Source: Halopseudomonas laoshanensis
GTDB lineage: Bacteria > Pseudomonadota > Gammaproteobacteria > Pseudomonadales > Pseudomonadaceae
Direction: 5' to 3'
NCBI RefSeq assembly: GCF_008365385.1
Contig: NZ_QOVF01000001.1
Coordinates: forward strand, 1,240,001-1,304,000
Length of the DNA: 64,000 bases
The position numbers and the translations under genes were made by a program. Of this stretch, positions 40,585 to 50,207 are shown piece by piece. Position 1 is the stretch's first letter; every line of letters begins with the position of its first letter. The notes under the pieces are model-generated. The model was not told the DNA's origin and did not search any database. It was given only the letters and a program-made list of their open reading frames with translations.

Positions 40585-40622
40585 TTGACAGAGTTCGCAC
40601 GCTTCTTTACGTTAACGTAAAG
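40585..40622 (+). promoter_or_regulatory. liu promoter with perfect 18-bp MerR-type operator
   Basis: A perfect TTGACA -35 box (40585-40590) precedes the perfect palindrome CTTTACGTTAACGTAAAG (40605-40622), which overlaps the expected -10 region 24 bases before liuR. This agrees with the ACGT-centred dyads described for LiuR in proteobacteria. Autoregulation of the operon is the natural reading. Confidence 0.75.
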
Positions 40623-40645
40623 GTTAACCAAAGGACTGTCCGCCC

Positions 40646-41041
40646 ATGACCAGCTACTCCATCTCCGATCTCGCCCGCGAACTGGATATCACCACCCGTG
40701 CGATACGTTTCTACGAGGAACAAGGGCTGTTAAGCCCAGAGCGCCGCGGTCAGGAAAGAATCTACGCCGCCCGCGACAAGGTCACTTTGAAATTGATTCT
40801 GCGGGGCAAACGCATTGGCTTTTCTCTGGCCGAGTGCCGTGAACTGATCAGCCTCTATGACCCGGCCGGCGGCAACCATAAGCAGTTGCAAACCATGCTC
40901 GACAAGATTACCGAACGCCGCGCGCAGCTGGACCAGCAAATGCTCGATATTCAGCAGATGCAGATCGAACTCGACACCGCCGAAGAACGCTGCCACGCGG
41001 CACTGATCAGCGCCCGCGCTGGCCAACCGGTTAGCGCTTGA
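40646..41041 (+). CDS. liuR: MerR-family regulator of leucine/isovalerate catabolism
   Basis: The 131-aa protein has an N-terminal MerR winged helix (about 3-70, YSISDLARELDITTRAIRFYEEQGLLSP) and a C-terminal dimerisation helix (about 80-120). It has no metal-binding cysteine cluster, so it is not a metal sensor. It is the first gene of liuRABCDE, the same order as in P. aeruginosa, and sits behind the 40605-40622 palindrome. The effector is probably a branched-chain acyl-CoA; this is family inference. Confidence 0.93.
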   Translation: MTSYSISDLARELDITTRAIRFYEEQGLLSPERRGQERIYAARDKVTLKLILRGKRIGFSLAECRELISLYDPAGGNHKQLQTMLDKITERRAQLDQQMLDIQQMQIELDTAEERCHAALISARAGQPVSA

Positions 41042-41080
41042 GCCTCGCCCCGACAACAACAATGCTGCACAGGTGACCAC

Positions 41081-42244
41081 ATGCATTACAGCTCTTTGAA
41101 CTTCGGCCTGGACGATACCGTGAACATGCTCCGGGAGCAGGTCCAGGCCTTCTGCCGCAGTGAACTTGCACCGCGCGCCGCGCAGATCGACAAGGACAAT
41201 CTGTTCCCCGCCGAGATGTGGCGCCGATTTGGTGACATGGGATTACTCGGCATTACCGTCAGCGAAGAGTTTGGCGGTGCCGGCCTGGGCTACCTGGCGC
41301 ATGTGGTGGCCATGGAGGAAATCAGTCGCGCCTCTGCCTCCGTCGGGCTTTCCTACGGCGCCCACTCCAATTTGTGCGTGAACCAGATCAATCGCAATGG
41401 CAGCCAGGAGCAGAAAGCCCGCTACCTGCCCGGACTGATCAGCGGTGAGTATATCGGCGCGCTGGCGATGAGTGAACCGAACGCCGGCTCGGATGTGGTG
41501 AGCATGAAACTGCGCGCCGACAAGCGTGGCGAGAATTACGTGCTAAACGGCACCAAAATGTGGATCACCAACGGACCGGATGCGCATGTGTATGTGATCT
41601 ACGCCAAGACCGAGCCGGAAAAGGGCCCCCACGGCATCACCGCCTTTATTGTCGAACGCGATTGGGCTGGCTTCTCCCGCGGGCCCAAATTGGACAAACT
41701 GGGCATGCGCGGCTCCAACACCTGCGAACTGATCTTCGACAACGTCGAAGTGCCCGCGGAAAACGTGCTGGGCACTGTCAATGCAGGCGTCAAGGTGCTG
41801 ATGAGCGGCCTGGACTACGAGCGCGTGGTGCTGTCCGGCGGCCCGGTTGGCATCATGCAGGCCTGCATGGACGAAGTGGTGCCCTATATCCACGACCGCA
41901 AACAGTTCGGCCAGAGCATCGGCGAATTCCAGCTGATCCAGGGCAAGGTGGCGGACATGTATACCCAACTCAACGCCAGCCGCGCTTACCTCTATGCGGT
42001 GGCCCAGGCCTGTGACCGCGGCGAAGCGACACGCAAGGACGCCGCCGGGGTGATTCTCTATACCGCCGAGCGCGCCACTCAGATGGCCCTGGAAGCGATC
42101 CAGATTCTCGGCGGCAATGGCTATATCAATGACTACCCCACCGGCCGATTACTGCGTGACGCCAAGCTCTATGAAATTGGTGCTGGCACCAGCGAGATAC
42201 GGCGGATGTTGATTGGCCGGGAGCTGTTTAATGAAACGCGCTGA
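41081..42244 (+). CDS. liuA: isovaleryl-CoA dehydrogenase
   Basis: The 387-aa FAD dehydrogenase converts isovaleryl-CoA to 3-methylcrotonyl-CoA in leucine breakdown and reduces ETF. Signatures are [36 protein letters not shown] and [34 protein letters not shown]. The catalytic Glu sits in [14 protein letters not shown], the position specific to isovaleryl-CoA dehydrogenases, not the usual C-terminal position. It follows liuR by 39 bases. Confidence 0.96.
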   Translation: MHYSSLNFGLDDTVNMLREQVQAFCRSELAPRAAQIDKDNLFPAEMWRRFGDMGLLGITVSEEFGGAGLGYLAHVVAMEEISRASASVGLSYGAHSNLCVNQINRNGSQEQKARYLPGLISGEYIGALAMSEPNAGSDVVSMKLRADKRGENYVLNGTKMWITNGPDAHVYVIYAKTEPEKGPHGITAFIVERDWAGFSRGPKLDKLGMRGSNTCELIFDNVEVPAENVLGTVNAGVKVLMSGLDYERVVLSGGPVGIMQACMDEVVPYIHDRKQFGQSIGEFQLIQGKVADMYTQLNASRAYLYAVAQACDRGEATRKDAAGVILYTAERATQMALEAIQILGGNGYINDYPTGRLLRDAKLYEIGAGTSEIRRMLIGRELFNETR

Positions 42245-42277
42245 GTTCAGCGGCAAGCAGCTTCGGGAGGCAGTGCT

Positions 42278-43885
42278 ATGAGTGTACTGCGTACCCAGCT
42301 CAACCCAGCGGCGGCGGATTTTGCCAGCAACCGTGATGCCATGCGCCAACTGGTGGACAATCTGCAAAGCCTGTTGAACAAGGTCGCTGAAGGCGGTGGC
42401 GCAATGGCGCAGGAGCGGCACTTGTCGCGCGGTAAGCTGCTGCCGCGCCAGCGTATCGATACATTGCTGGATGCCGGCTCGCCCTTTCTGGAAATCGGTC
42501 AGTTGGCCGCGCATGAGGTTTACGGCGAAGACGTACCAGCGGCGGGGATCATTGCTGGCATCGGCCTGGTGGAAGGCGTGGAATGCATGATCGTCGCTAA
42601 CGATGCCACGGTCAAAGGTGGCTCCTACTATCCGCTGACGGTAAAGAAACACCTGCGCGCACAGACCATCGCCCAGCAGAACCGCTTGCCCTGTATCTAT
42701 CTGGTTGATTCGGGGGGTGCCAACCTGCCCCGTCAGGATGAAGTCTTTCCGGACCGCGAACATTTCGGCCGCATCTTTTTCAACCAGGCCAATATGAGTG
42801 CTCAGGGCATTGCGCAGATTGCCGTGGTCATGGGCTCCTGCACCGCCGGTGGCGCCTATGTGCCGGCGATGGCGGATGAAGCCATCATGGTCCGTGATCA
42901 GGCAACCATCTTTCTCGCTGGCCCACCGCTGGTCAAAGCCGCGACCGGTGAAGTGGTCAGCGCCGAAGAGTTAGGCGGCGCCGATGTGCATTGCAGAACC
43001 TCAGGTGTGGCCGACCATTACGCCGAGAATGACGAACACGCCCTCGCCCTCGCCCGCCGCTGTATTGCCAATCTGAACTGGCGTAAACAGGGCGAACTGA
43101 ATCTGCGCGCGACCATCGAGCCACGCTACCCGGCAGAAGATCTATACGCGATAATCCCAGCCGATCCCAAGCAGCCCTTCGATGTGCGTGAAGTGATCGC
43201 CAGGCTGGTGGATGACAGCCAGTTCGATGAATTCAAAGCGCTGTATGGCACCACGCTGGTGTGCGGTTTCGCGCATTTGCATGGGCATCCAGTAGCGATT
43301 CTGGCCAACAACGGCATCCTGTTTGCCGAGTCGGCGCAAAAAGGCGCGCACTTTATTGAGCTAGCCTGCCAGCGCGGCATTCCGCTGGTGTTCCTGCAGA
43401 ACATCACCGGTTTTATGGTCGGACAGAAATACGAAGCTGGCGGTATTGCCAAGCACGGCGCCAAGCTGGTGACCGCTGTTGCCTGTGCTCAGGTGCCGAA
43501 ATTTACCGTGATCATTGGTGGCAGCTTCGGTGCCGGGAACTACGGCATGTGTGGCCGCGCCTATGATCCGCGCTTCCTGTGGATGTGGCCCAACGCACGG
43601 ATCTCGGTGATGGGAGCCGAACAGGCCGCCGGTGTGCTGGTGCAGGTCAAGCAGGAACAGGCCGAGCGCAGCGGTACTACCTTCACTGAAGAACAGCAGG
43701 CACAGCTGCGCGACCCGATTCTGGAGCAATACGAGCGCCAGGGGCATCCTTATTATTCCAGCGCCCGGCTCTGGGATGACGGCGTGATCGACCCGGCCCA
43801 GACCCGTGACATACTCGGGCTTGCGCTGTCCGCCTCATTGAACGCGCCAATAGCCCAGACCCGCTTTGGGGTCTTCAGGATATAA
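42278..43885 (+). CDS. liuB: methylcrotonyl-CoA carboxylase carboxyltransferase (beta) subunit
   Basis: The 535-aa subunit moves the carboxyl group from biotin to 3-methylcrotonyl-CoA, giving 3-methylglutaconyl-CoA. The two crotonase-like halves are visible, with [20 protein letters not shown] in the N-terminal half and [27 protein letters not shown] in the C-terminal half. The latter [12 protein letters not shown] text is specific to methylcrotonyl rather than propionyl carboxylases. It works with the LiuD biotin subunit encoded two genes downstream. Confidence 0.96.
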   Translation: MSVLRTQLNPAAADFASNRDAMRQLVDNLQSLLNKVAEGGGAMAQERHLSRGKLLPRQRIDTLLDAGSPFLEIGQLAAHEVYGEDVPAAGIIAGIGLVEGVECMIVANDATVKGGSYYPLTVKKHLRAQTIAQQNRLPCIYLVDSGGANLPRQDEVFPDREHFGRIFFNQANMSAQGIAQIAVVMGSCTAGGAYVPAMADEAIMVRDQATIFLAGPPLVKAATGEVVSAEELGGADVHCRTSGVADHYAENDEHALALARRCIANLNWRKQGELNLRATIEPRYPAEDLYAIIPADPKQPFDVREVIARLVDDSQFDEFKALYGTTLVCGFAHLHGHPVAILANNGILFAESAQKGAHFIELACQRGIPLVFLQNITGFMVGQKYEAGGIAKHGAKLVTAVACAQVPKFTVIIGGSFGAGNYGMCGRAYDPRFLWMWPNARISVMGAEQAAGVLVQVKQEQAERSGTTFTEEQQAQLRDPILEQYERQGHPYYSSARLWDDGVIDPAQTRDILGLALSASLNAPIAQTRFGVFRI

Positions 43886-43941
43886 GCGCGGCTGAAACGT
43901 CCAGCTTCAGACCAAAAACACCCTATTACACAGAGAACCAC

Positions 43942-44742
43942 ATGCCCGACTTCAATACCCTGCAACTTGAGTTCTCCACCAGCGGCATCGCCACGCTCTG
44001 GCTTAATCGGCCGGAGAAGAACAATGCGTTCAACGCCGAGATGATTCGCGAGCTGCTGTTGGCCTTTGACGAAGTCGAAGCGCGACCGGAGCTGCGTTTT
44101 ATGTTGCTGCGCGGCCGCGGCAAACACTTTTCCGCGGGGGCAGATCTGACCTGGATGCAGGAAAGCGCCAAGCTGGATTACAACGCCAATCTGAACGACT
44201 CGCGTGAACTGGCGCAAGTAATGGCCAGCCTCTATCAGCTGAAACTGCCAACGTTGGCGGTAGTGCAAGGTGCGGCCTTTGGCGGCGCGTTGGGGCTGAT
44301 CAGCTGCTGCGATATGGCTATCGGCAGTAAAGATGCGCTGTTTTCTCTCTCGGAAGTGCGCATTGGCATTCTCCCGGCGGTGATCAGCCCTTATGTGGTC
44401 AAGGCGATTGGCGAACGTGCCGCGCGACGTTACGCTCTGACCGCCGAACGCTTCGACGGCCTGCGTGCAGAACAGCTTGGATTACTCGCCGCCACCTACC
44501 CCGCTGACGCCTTGGACCAAGCAGTAGCAGACTGGACGGCCAACCTGCTACTCAACGGCCCCGCCGCGATGCGCGCGACCAAAGCGCTGATGCAGGAGGT
44601 CAAACACGGCGAACTGACCACGGCTCTACGCCGCTATACCGAAGCCTCCATCGCTCGGGTGCGCGTTAGCCCTGAAGGGCAGGAAGGGCTGACGGCGTTC
44701 CTCGACAAGCGCAAGCCGAGCTGGCAACAGAATCAGGAATAG
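43942..44742 (+). CDS. liuC: methylglutaconyl-CoA hydratase
   Basis: The 266-aa crotonase-fold enzyme hydrates 3-methylglutaconyl-CoA to HMG-CoA. The oxyanion-hole segments are KHFSAGADLTWMQESA (about 58-73) and GAAFGGALGLISCCDMAIGS (about 108-127). The FSLSEVRIGILPAVISPYVV region carries the catalytic Glu. It lies between liuB and liuD in the conserved operon order. Confidence 0.94.
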   Translation: MPDFNTLQLEFSTSGIATLWLNRPEKNNAFNAEMIRELLLAFDEVEARPELRFMLLRGRGKHFSAGADLTWMQESAKLDYNANLNDSRELAQVMASLYQLKLPTLAVVQGAAFGGALGLISCCDMAIGSKDALFSLSEVRIGILPAVISPYVVKAIGERAARRYALTAERFDGLRAEQLGLLAATYPADALDQAVADWTANLLLNGPAAMRATKALMQEVKHGELTTALRRYTEASIARVRVSPEGQEGLTAFLDKRKPSWQQNQE

Positions 44743-44749
44743 GCCCACG

Positions 44750-46699
44750 ATGAGCACACCCATCACCACGTTGTTGGTCGCTAACCGCGGCGAAATCGCC
44801 TGCCGCATCATGCGCACCGCCAAGGCCATGGGTATTCGTACCGTGGCCGTGCACAGCGAGATAGACCGCCACGCAAGACATGTACGTGAAGCGGATATGG
44901 CTATCAATCTCGGCGGCGCCAAACCCGCTGACAGCTATCTACGCACCGAGCTGATTCTGGCGGCGGCGCTCACATCCGGAGCTCAGGCAATACACCCAGG
45001 CTATGGCTTTTTGTCCGAGAACGCCGATTTTGCGAGGGCGTGCGAAAGCCAAGGGCTGATCTTTATCGGCCCGCCGGCCAGCGCCATCGATGCCATGGGC
45101 AGCAAATCTGCCGCGAAGAATCTAATGGAGAAAGCTGGCGTGCCGTTGGTGCCCGGCTACCATGGCGAAGACCAAAGCCTGGAGTGCTTCCGCCGTGAAG
45201 TTGCATCGATGGGCTATCCGGTGCTGCTCAAGGCGGTGGCGGGCGGCGGCGGCAAAGGCATGAAAGTAGTGGAAAGCGATGCCGAGCTGGCTGATGCGCT
45301 CGAGTCCGCTCAACGTGAGGCCCAGGCCAGTTTTGGCGATAGTCGGATGCTGGTTGAGCGCTATCTGATCAAGCCCCGGCATATCGAGATCCAGGTATTC
45401 GCTGATCAGCATGGCCACTGTATTCACCTGAATGAACGTGACTGCTCGATCCAGCGCCGCCACCAGAAAGTCATTGAAGAAGCGCCAGCCCCTGGGCTAA
45501 GCCCGGAGTTGCGCGAAGCCATGGGCGACGCTGCAGTAAAAGCCGCACAGGCGATTGGTTATGTAGGCGCCGGCACGGTCGAGTTTCTGTTGGACGAGCA
45601 ACAACGCTTTTATTTTATGGAAATGAATACCCGGCTGCAGGTCGAGCATCCCGTCACGGAAGCGATCACCGGGCAGGATCTGGTTGCCTGGCAATTGAGT
45701 GTTGCCCAGGGCAAGCCGCTGCCATTGGAGCAGGCTCAGGTGCCGCTCAATGGTCATGCGATCGAAGCGCGGCTGTACGCCGAGGATCCCTCCAACGGCT
45801 TTCTACCCGCCAGCGGGCGTTTGGCACTTTACCGTGAACCGGCTGACGGGCCCGGTCGACGTATGGATAGCGGCGTGGACCAAGGCGATGACGTCTCCCC
45901 CTTCTACGATCCAATGCTGGCGAAACTGATTGCCTGGGGTGAAACCCGCGAAGCGGCTCGCCTCAACCTGCTTGGCATGTTGCGGGAAACGGCCATTGGG
46001 GGCTTGCAGACCAATCTGAGCTTCCTGACGGGCATTATCGAACACCCGGCCTTTGCCGACGCGCAGCTGGATACCGGCTTTATTCCGCGCCATGAAACTG
46101 CTCTGATCCCTGATCGCCCGACGTTGGACGACGACTTCTGGGCTCTGGCCGGCTGCTCCTGGCTGCTGAGCAAGCGGAAAACACAGCCCATGCCCTCCCC
46201 CTGGCAAACACTAAACTCTGGCTGGCGTAGCGGCCTGCGAGCAATCAGCCGACTGCACCTGCGTTGTGGTGAGCAAGATCGACAGCTGGATGTGAATATC
46301 ACGCCGGACTGTCAGTTTGATCACACAGAGCAAGTGCTGACTGTGATGCAGGATGGCGTCACCCAACGTCACCCCCTGCTGGTCACCGAGCAATCGGTGT
46401 TTCTGCGCTGGCATGGCCAGTGGCAGCAACTCGAGGCCTTCGATCCCATCTCCGAAGCAGAGCAGGCTCATCACCACAGCGGTGGTCTTCAGGCGCCGAT
46501 GAATGGCAGTATTGTGCGCCTGATGGTCCAGGTGGGCGATCAGGTCGAAGCCGGCAGCGTACTGCTGGTACTCGAAGCAATGAAGATGGAGCACAGTATC
46601 CGCGCGCCGCACGCAGGCAATATCACCATGCTGTTCTGCAGCGAAGGTGATCTGGTCGCCGAGGGTGCCGTACTGGTCGAGTTGGAGGAGAGCCAATGA
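44750..46699 (+). CDS. liuD: methylcrotonyl-CoA carboxylase biotin-containing (alpha) subunit
   Basis: The 649-aa subunit carries biotin carboxylase and biotin carrier domains. The N-terminal TLLVANRGEIACRIMRTAKAM, the ATP-grasp glycine loop AGGGGKGMKVV, the EMNTRLQVEHPVTEAITG signature and the C-terminal biotin site EAMKMEH (Lys modified) are all present. It overlaps liuE by four bases (ATGA). Length and layout are standard for MccA/LiuD. Confidence 0.96.
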   Translation: MSTPITTLLVANRGEIACRIMRTAKAMGIRTVAVHSEIDRHARHVREADMAINLGGAKPADSYLRTELILAAALTSGAQAIHPGYGFLSENADFARACESQGLIFIGPPASAIDAMGSKSAAKNLMEKAGVPLVPGYHGEDQSLECFRREVASMGYPVLLKAVAGGGGKGMKVVESDAELADALESAQREAQASFGDSRMLVERYLIKPRHIEIQVFADQHGHCIHLNERDCSIQRRHQKVIEEAPAPGLSPELREAMGDAAVKAAQAIGYVGAGTVEFLLDEQQRFYFMEMNTRLQVEHPVTEAITGQDLVAWQLSVAQGKPLPLEQAQVPLNGHAIEARLYAEDPSNGFLPASGRLALYREPADGPGRRMDSGVDQGDDVSPFYDPMLAKLIAWGETREAARLNLLGMLRETAIGGLQTNLSFLTGIIEHPAFADAQLDTGFIPRHETALIPDRPTLDDDFWALAGCSWLLSKRKTQPMPSPWQTLNSGWRSGLRAISRLHLRCGEQDRQLDVNITPDCQFDHTEQVLTVMQDGVTQRHPLLVTEQSVFLRWHGQWQQLEAFDPISEAEQAHHHSGGLQAPMNGSIVRLMVQVGDQVEAGSVLLVLEAMKMEHSIRAPHAGNITMLFCSEGDLVAEGAVLVELEESQ

Positions 46700-47598
46700 C
46701 ATTGCCGCAAAAGGTGCGCCTGGTCGATGTCGGCCCGCGTGATGGCCTGCAGAATGAATCTCAGCCGATCAGCGTGGCCGACAAGGTGCGCCTGGTTGAC
46801 GATCTGACCGCCGCCGGGCTCAGCCATATTGAGGTAGGCAGCTTTGTATCTCCCAAATGGGTGCCGCAAATGGCCGGCTCGGCTGAGGTGTTCGCGGGTA
46901 TTCAGCAACGTGCCGGTGTGTCCTATTCGGCACTCACGCCCAATCTCAAGGGCCTGGAAGCCGCCCTTGAGGCTGGCGTGCGAGAAGTCGCCGTATTTGC
47001 TGCCGCTTCCGAAGCGTTCTCCCAGCGCAATATCAATTGCTCTATCGCCGAAAGCATCGAGCGCTTCACACCGGTGCTCGAAGCTGCGCAGGCTGCAGGA
47101 ATCAAAGTGCGCGGTTATATCTCCTGCGTGCTGGGTTGCCCTTATGAGGGCGAGGTCGGTGCAGACCAGGTCGCCGGTATCGCGCGCGATTTGCACGCGA
47201 TGGGCTGTTATGAGGTGTCGCTGGGAGACACCATCGGCACCGGTACGCCAGGCGCGACGCGTAAAATGATTGAAGCCTGCGCAGTGCATGTTCCGCGTGA
47301 CCGCCTGGCCGGGCATTTTCATGATACCTACGGCCAGGCGCTGGCGAATATTTATGCCAGCCTGCTCGAAGGTGTCAGCGTGTTCGACAGTTCGGTCGCG
47401 GGATTGGGCGGCTGCCCCTACGCCAAGGGCGCGACAGGTAATGTGGCTACCGAAGATGTGCTCTATATGCTCAATGGGCTGGACATTGAAACCGGGATTG
47501 ATCTGGACTTGCTGGTTGATGCGGGTGCGCGAATCAGCCAGGTGATTGGGCGGGAGAATGGTTCGAGAGTGGCGCGGGCTATATTGGCTGCTCGGTAG
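46696..47598 (+). CDS. liuE: hydroxymethylglutaryl-CoA lyase
   Basis: The 300-aa TIM-barrel enzyme splits HMG-CoA to acetoacetate and acetyl-CoA, ending the leucine pathway. The N-terminal LVDVGPRDGLQNE and the C-terminal signature SVAGLGGCPYAKGATGNVATED with the active-site Cys are intact. Metal ligands are in the HFHDTYGQALANI segment. It is the last gene of liuRABCDE. Confidence 0.96.
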   Translation: MTLPQKVRLVDVGPRDGLQNESQPISVADKVRLVDDLTAAGLSHIEVGSFVSPKWVPQMAGSAEVFAGIQQRAGVSYSALTPNLKGLEAALEAGVREVAVFAAASEAFSQRNINCSIAESIERFTPVLEAAQAAGIKVRGYISCVLGCPYEGEVGADQVAGIARDLHAMGCYEVSLGDTIGTGTPGATRKMIEACAVHVPRDRLAGHFHDTYGQALANIYASLLEGVSVFDSSVAGLGGCPYAKGATGNVATEDVLYMLNGLDIETGIDLDLLVDAGARISQVIGRENGSRVARAILAAR

Positions 47599-47620
47599 TC
47601 TACTGAATCTCACGGTTGCA

Positions 47621-47646
47621 CTTTCGCGGCGCCGCCGCCGCGAAAG
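47621..47646. other. strong GC-rich hairpin after liuE
   Basis: CTTTCGCGGCG (47621-47631) and CGCCGCGAAAG (47636-47646) form an 11-bp perfect stem with a 4-base loop between two convergent genes. There is no T-run on the plus strand, so it is not a classical terminator. It could stabilise mRNA ends or act with Rho. Confidence 0.6.
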
Positions 47647-47665
47647 GCTCTATAATACAAAAATC

Positions 47666-49123
47666 TTAAGCCACTTCCTCATCAACCTTCTCTACTGCTC
47701 TGTTTTTACTCAGCAATCCCTTGGCCAAAACACCCAGCGTCATCACCGCCCGCTCGGTTTCCTGATTCCACGGCACGCCACAGTTCAGCCGCAAGCAATG
47801 GTTGAATTGATCGGAATTACTGAACACCGCACCCGGCGCAATGCTGATGCCATGTGCCAGCGCCTGGGTAAACAGCAGCTGAGCATCGATATTACCCGGC
47901 AGGCTGACCCACAGAATAAACCCGCCGCGGGGCCGAGTGATCTGCGTGCCTTCAGGAAAGTACTGCTGCACTGCCAGCTGGAAATGGCTGAGATTGCGCC
48001 GGTATTCCTGGCGTATATAGCGCAGGTGTCTGTCGTACCCACCGTTCTCCAGGTACGCGGCCACCGCCATCTGGCTGACGCTACAGGCGGACAGCGTGGT
48101 AAAGGTCTGCAGCTTCTCGATGGTGTCCTGATGCTTGCCGGCAATCACCCATCCGGTACGTACACCCGGGGAGATGGTTTTGGAGAAGCTTGAGCAATAC
48201 AGCACGGTATCCGAGCAATCGAACGCCTTGAGCGCTTTGGAGCGGCCCGGGTCGAACATCAGCTCACCATAGATATCGTCTTCCACCACCGGAATACCGC
48301 GTTGCGCCATCATGCTCACCAGCTTGCGCTGGCGGTTTTCAGACATGGTAGCGCCCATCGGGTTACCGGCGCGGGTGGTCACTACCAGCGCCTTGATCGG
48401 CCATTTTTCCGCAGCTTTTTCCAGCGACTCCAGGCTCAAGCCAGTCTCAGGATCGGTAGGAATTTCGATTACTTTCAAGCCCAGCAATTGGCACAACTGC
48501 ACCAGGCCGTAGTAACTAGGCGACTCACTGGCAATCAGATCGCCGGGGCTGGTCAGCGCGCGCAGGCACAGTTGCAAGGCTTCCACGCAGCCGTTGGTAA
48601 TCACGATCTCAGATGGATCAACCACCGCGCCGGCATCACGCATGCGAATCGCAATCTGGCGTCGTAACGGCTCATAACCTGGGCTGAAGATATAGCTATA
48701 GGCCTGCCTGCTATGAAAGCGCGTGACCTTGCTCATCTGTTGGTGCAGCGCACGCAGCGGTAAAAATTCGCTCGAGGGTACGGCGGCGCCAAGCGGCATC
48801 ATATCGCCGCGGCGCGAGAGGCTGAGAATCTCACTGATAATGCCGCTGCGGGTAACCGCGTAAGGCGGCTCGACGCGCGAAATGGGTGGCGTCGGGGCTG
48901 TCAATGCGGGGGTCTGATGCACGTAATACCCGGACTGTGGGCGTGCACGAATCAGGCCCTGGTCTTCGAGGGTGGCGTAGGCATGCAGAACCGTGGCGTG
49001 ACTGACGCCCTTCTGCGTGCTCAGCTTGCGTACTGAGGGCACGCGCTCACCGGGCTGATAAAAACCTTTGTGAATATCGTCGGCCAGCTGACGGGCTATC
49101 TGCTGGTATAAAAGGCTGGTCAT
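47666..49123 (-). CDS. MocR/GntR-family regulator with aminotransferase-like domain
   Basis: The 485-aa protein has an N-terminal GntR winged helix (about 1-75, YQQIARQLADDIHKGFYQPGERVPSVRKLS) fused to a fold type I PLP domain. The PLP-lysine region is YCSSFSKTISPGVRTGWVIAG, with Asp in VVEDDIYGEL and NGCVEALQLCLRAL as the phosphate site. MocR proteins sense PLP or amino compounds and regulate nearby genes. No clear target is adjacent; the upstream gene encodes a periplasmic binding protein in the same direction, 150 bases away. The effector is unknown. Confidence 0.92.
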   Translation of the reverse strand: MTSLLYQQIARQLADDIHKGFYQPGERVPSVRKLSTQKGVSHATVLHAYATLEDQGLIRARPQSGYYVHQTPALTAPTPPISRVEPPYAVTRSGIISEILSLSRRGDMMPLGAAVPSSEFLPLRALHQQMSKVTRFHSRQAYSYIFSPGYEPLRRQIAIRMRDAGAVVDPSEIVITNGCVEALQLCLRALTSPGDLIASESPSYYGLVQLCQLLGLKVIEIPTDPETGLSLESLEKAAEKWPIKALVVTTRAGNPMGATMSENRQRKLVSMMAQRGIPVVEDDIYGELMFDPGRSKALKAFDCSDTVLYCSSFSKTISPGVRTGWVIAGKHQDTIEKLQTFTTLSACSVSQMAVAAYLENGGYDRHLRYIRQEYRRNLSHFQLAVQQYFPEGTQITRPRGGFILWVSLPGNIDAQLLFTQALAHGISIAPGAVFSNSDQFNHCLRLNCGVPWNQETERAVMTLGVLAKGLLSKNRAVEKVDEEVA

Positions 49124-49273
49124 GGCGTCTCTCCCTGCGTCACTGAATACCCTAACGCAGGGAGGGAACAGTGATCACCGTACAGTTGCTCGAGAATGAG
49201 CCTGTACAGAATAGCAAAGCCACCAAGTGTGCAGGTGCAAAAGCTTTAGAAACAAACTGTTCTGCTTAGCAAC

Positions 49274-50140
49274 CTATTCCGCTAACGGCTCCTCTGTAAT
49301 CGACCCAGGGTCTGGGGCGAACTGACCAGCCCATAGCTCCCGGTATTTTTCCAGCAACCGTCGTGGCTCACCTTTACTGGTAAGGTCCTGCATGTTCTGC
49401 GCAAGAATCGCGCGCAATTGCGGTGAGTTGCAGGCCGAATTGTGCGACAGCGTGTAATACAACTGCTCATTGATCAGCGAGCCTTCGAGAATTTCCAGCT
49501 CACCTTCGATACCCAGTTGCTGCGCCAGGGCCAATCCCTGGTAGCGCTCATAGATCACGTAATCCACCCGTCCGCGCACCAGCGTCTGAAAGGACTGCTC
49601 GATGGACGAGACCTTGTCGATCTGCAAATGGTCACGAGAAAAGGTATCGAAGGCCATGCCGTAGCTGTTATTCAACAGGGTGCTGCCCTTCTTGTCGCGC
49701 AGGTCATCCCACCCGCTGTAAGGGAACACCTCCCCTCGCTTGACGAACAGCACGCTCGGTACTTCGACATAGGGCGGGTAAACATAATCCATGAAACCCA
49801 GCCGCTCACGGGTCAGAAAGGCTCCTGCGAGCATATCCACCCGGCCGCTGCGAACTTCTTCCTGCGCGCGGGACCAGGGGCCAACATTCAACACTTCCGC
49901 CTTGACGCCGGTACCCTCCAACGCCATATCCAGCAGCTCGACGGCAGCACCGGTGAGGTGCTTATCGTCCGCGGGATCAACCCAGAGAATCGGTGGATAC
50001 TGCGGGTTACCGGTAACGACAATACGCTCACAAACGCCGTTGGCTGCCTGCGCTGCGCCAGCGCTCAGCAGCCCGAGTAACAAGGTGGGCAGTACTAGTG
50101 TGCGATGAATCCCAGCTTTGGCCGTTCGCTTGATCGCCAT
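49274..50140 (-). CDS. periplasmic amino-acid-type solute-binding protein without transporter genes
   Basis: The 288-aa protein has a signal peptide (TLVLPTLLLGLLSAGAAQA, cleaved before ANGVC) and an SBP_bac_3 fold. Landmarks are LLDMALEGTGVKAEVLNVGPWSRAQEEVRSGRVDMLAGAFLTRERL and FQTLVRGRVDYVIYERYQGL. No permease or ATPase gene is next to it. Such orphan proteins may feed a transporter elsewhere or a sensor. The ligand is not predictable. Confidence 0.85.
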   Translation of the reverse strand: MAIKRTAKAGIHRTLVLPTLLLGLLSAGAAQAANGVCERIVVTGNPQYPPILWVDPADDKHLTGAAVELLDMALEGTGVKAEVLNVGPWSRAQEEVRSGRVDMLAGAFLTRERLGFMDYVYPPYVEVPSVLFVKRGEVFPYSGWDDLRDKKGSTLLNNSYGMAFDTFSRDHLQIDKVSSIEQSFQTLVRGRVDYVIYERYQGLALAQQLGIEGELEILEGSLINEQLYYTLSHNSACNSPQLRAILAQNMQDLTSKGEPRRLLEKYRELWAGQFAPDPGSITEEPLAE

Positions 50141-50207
50141 CTGAACTCCTTAAATTGGGGTCTGGAATTCGTATCCAATGCCTCAGTATAGACACTTCAC
50201 GGCTGAT

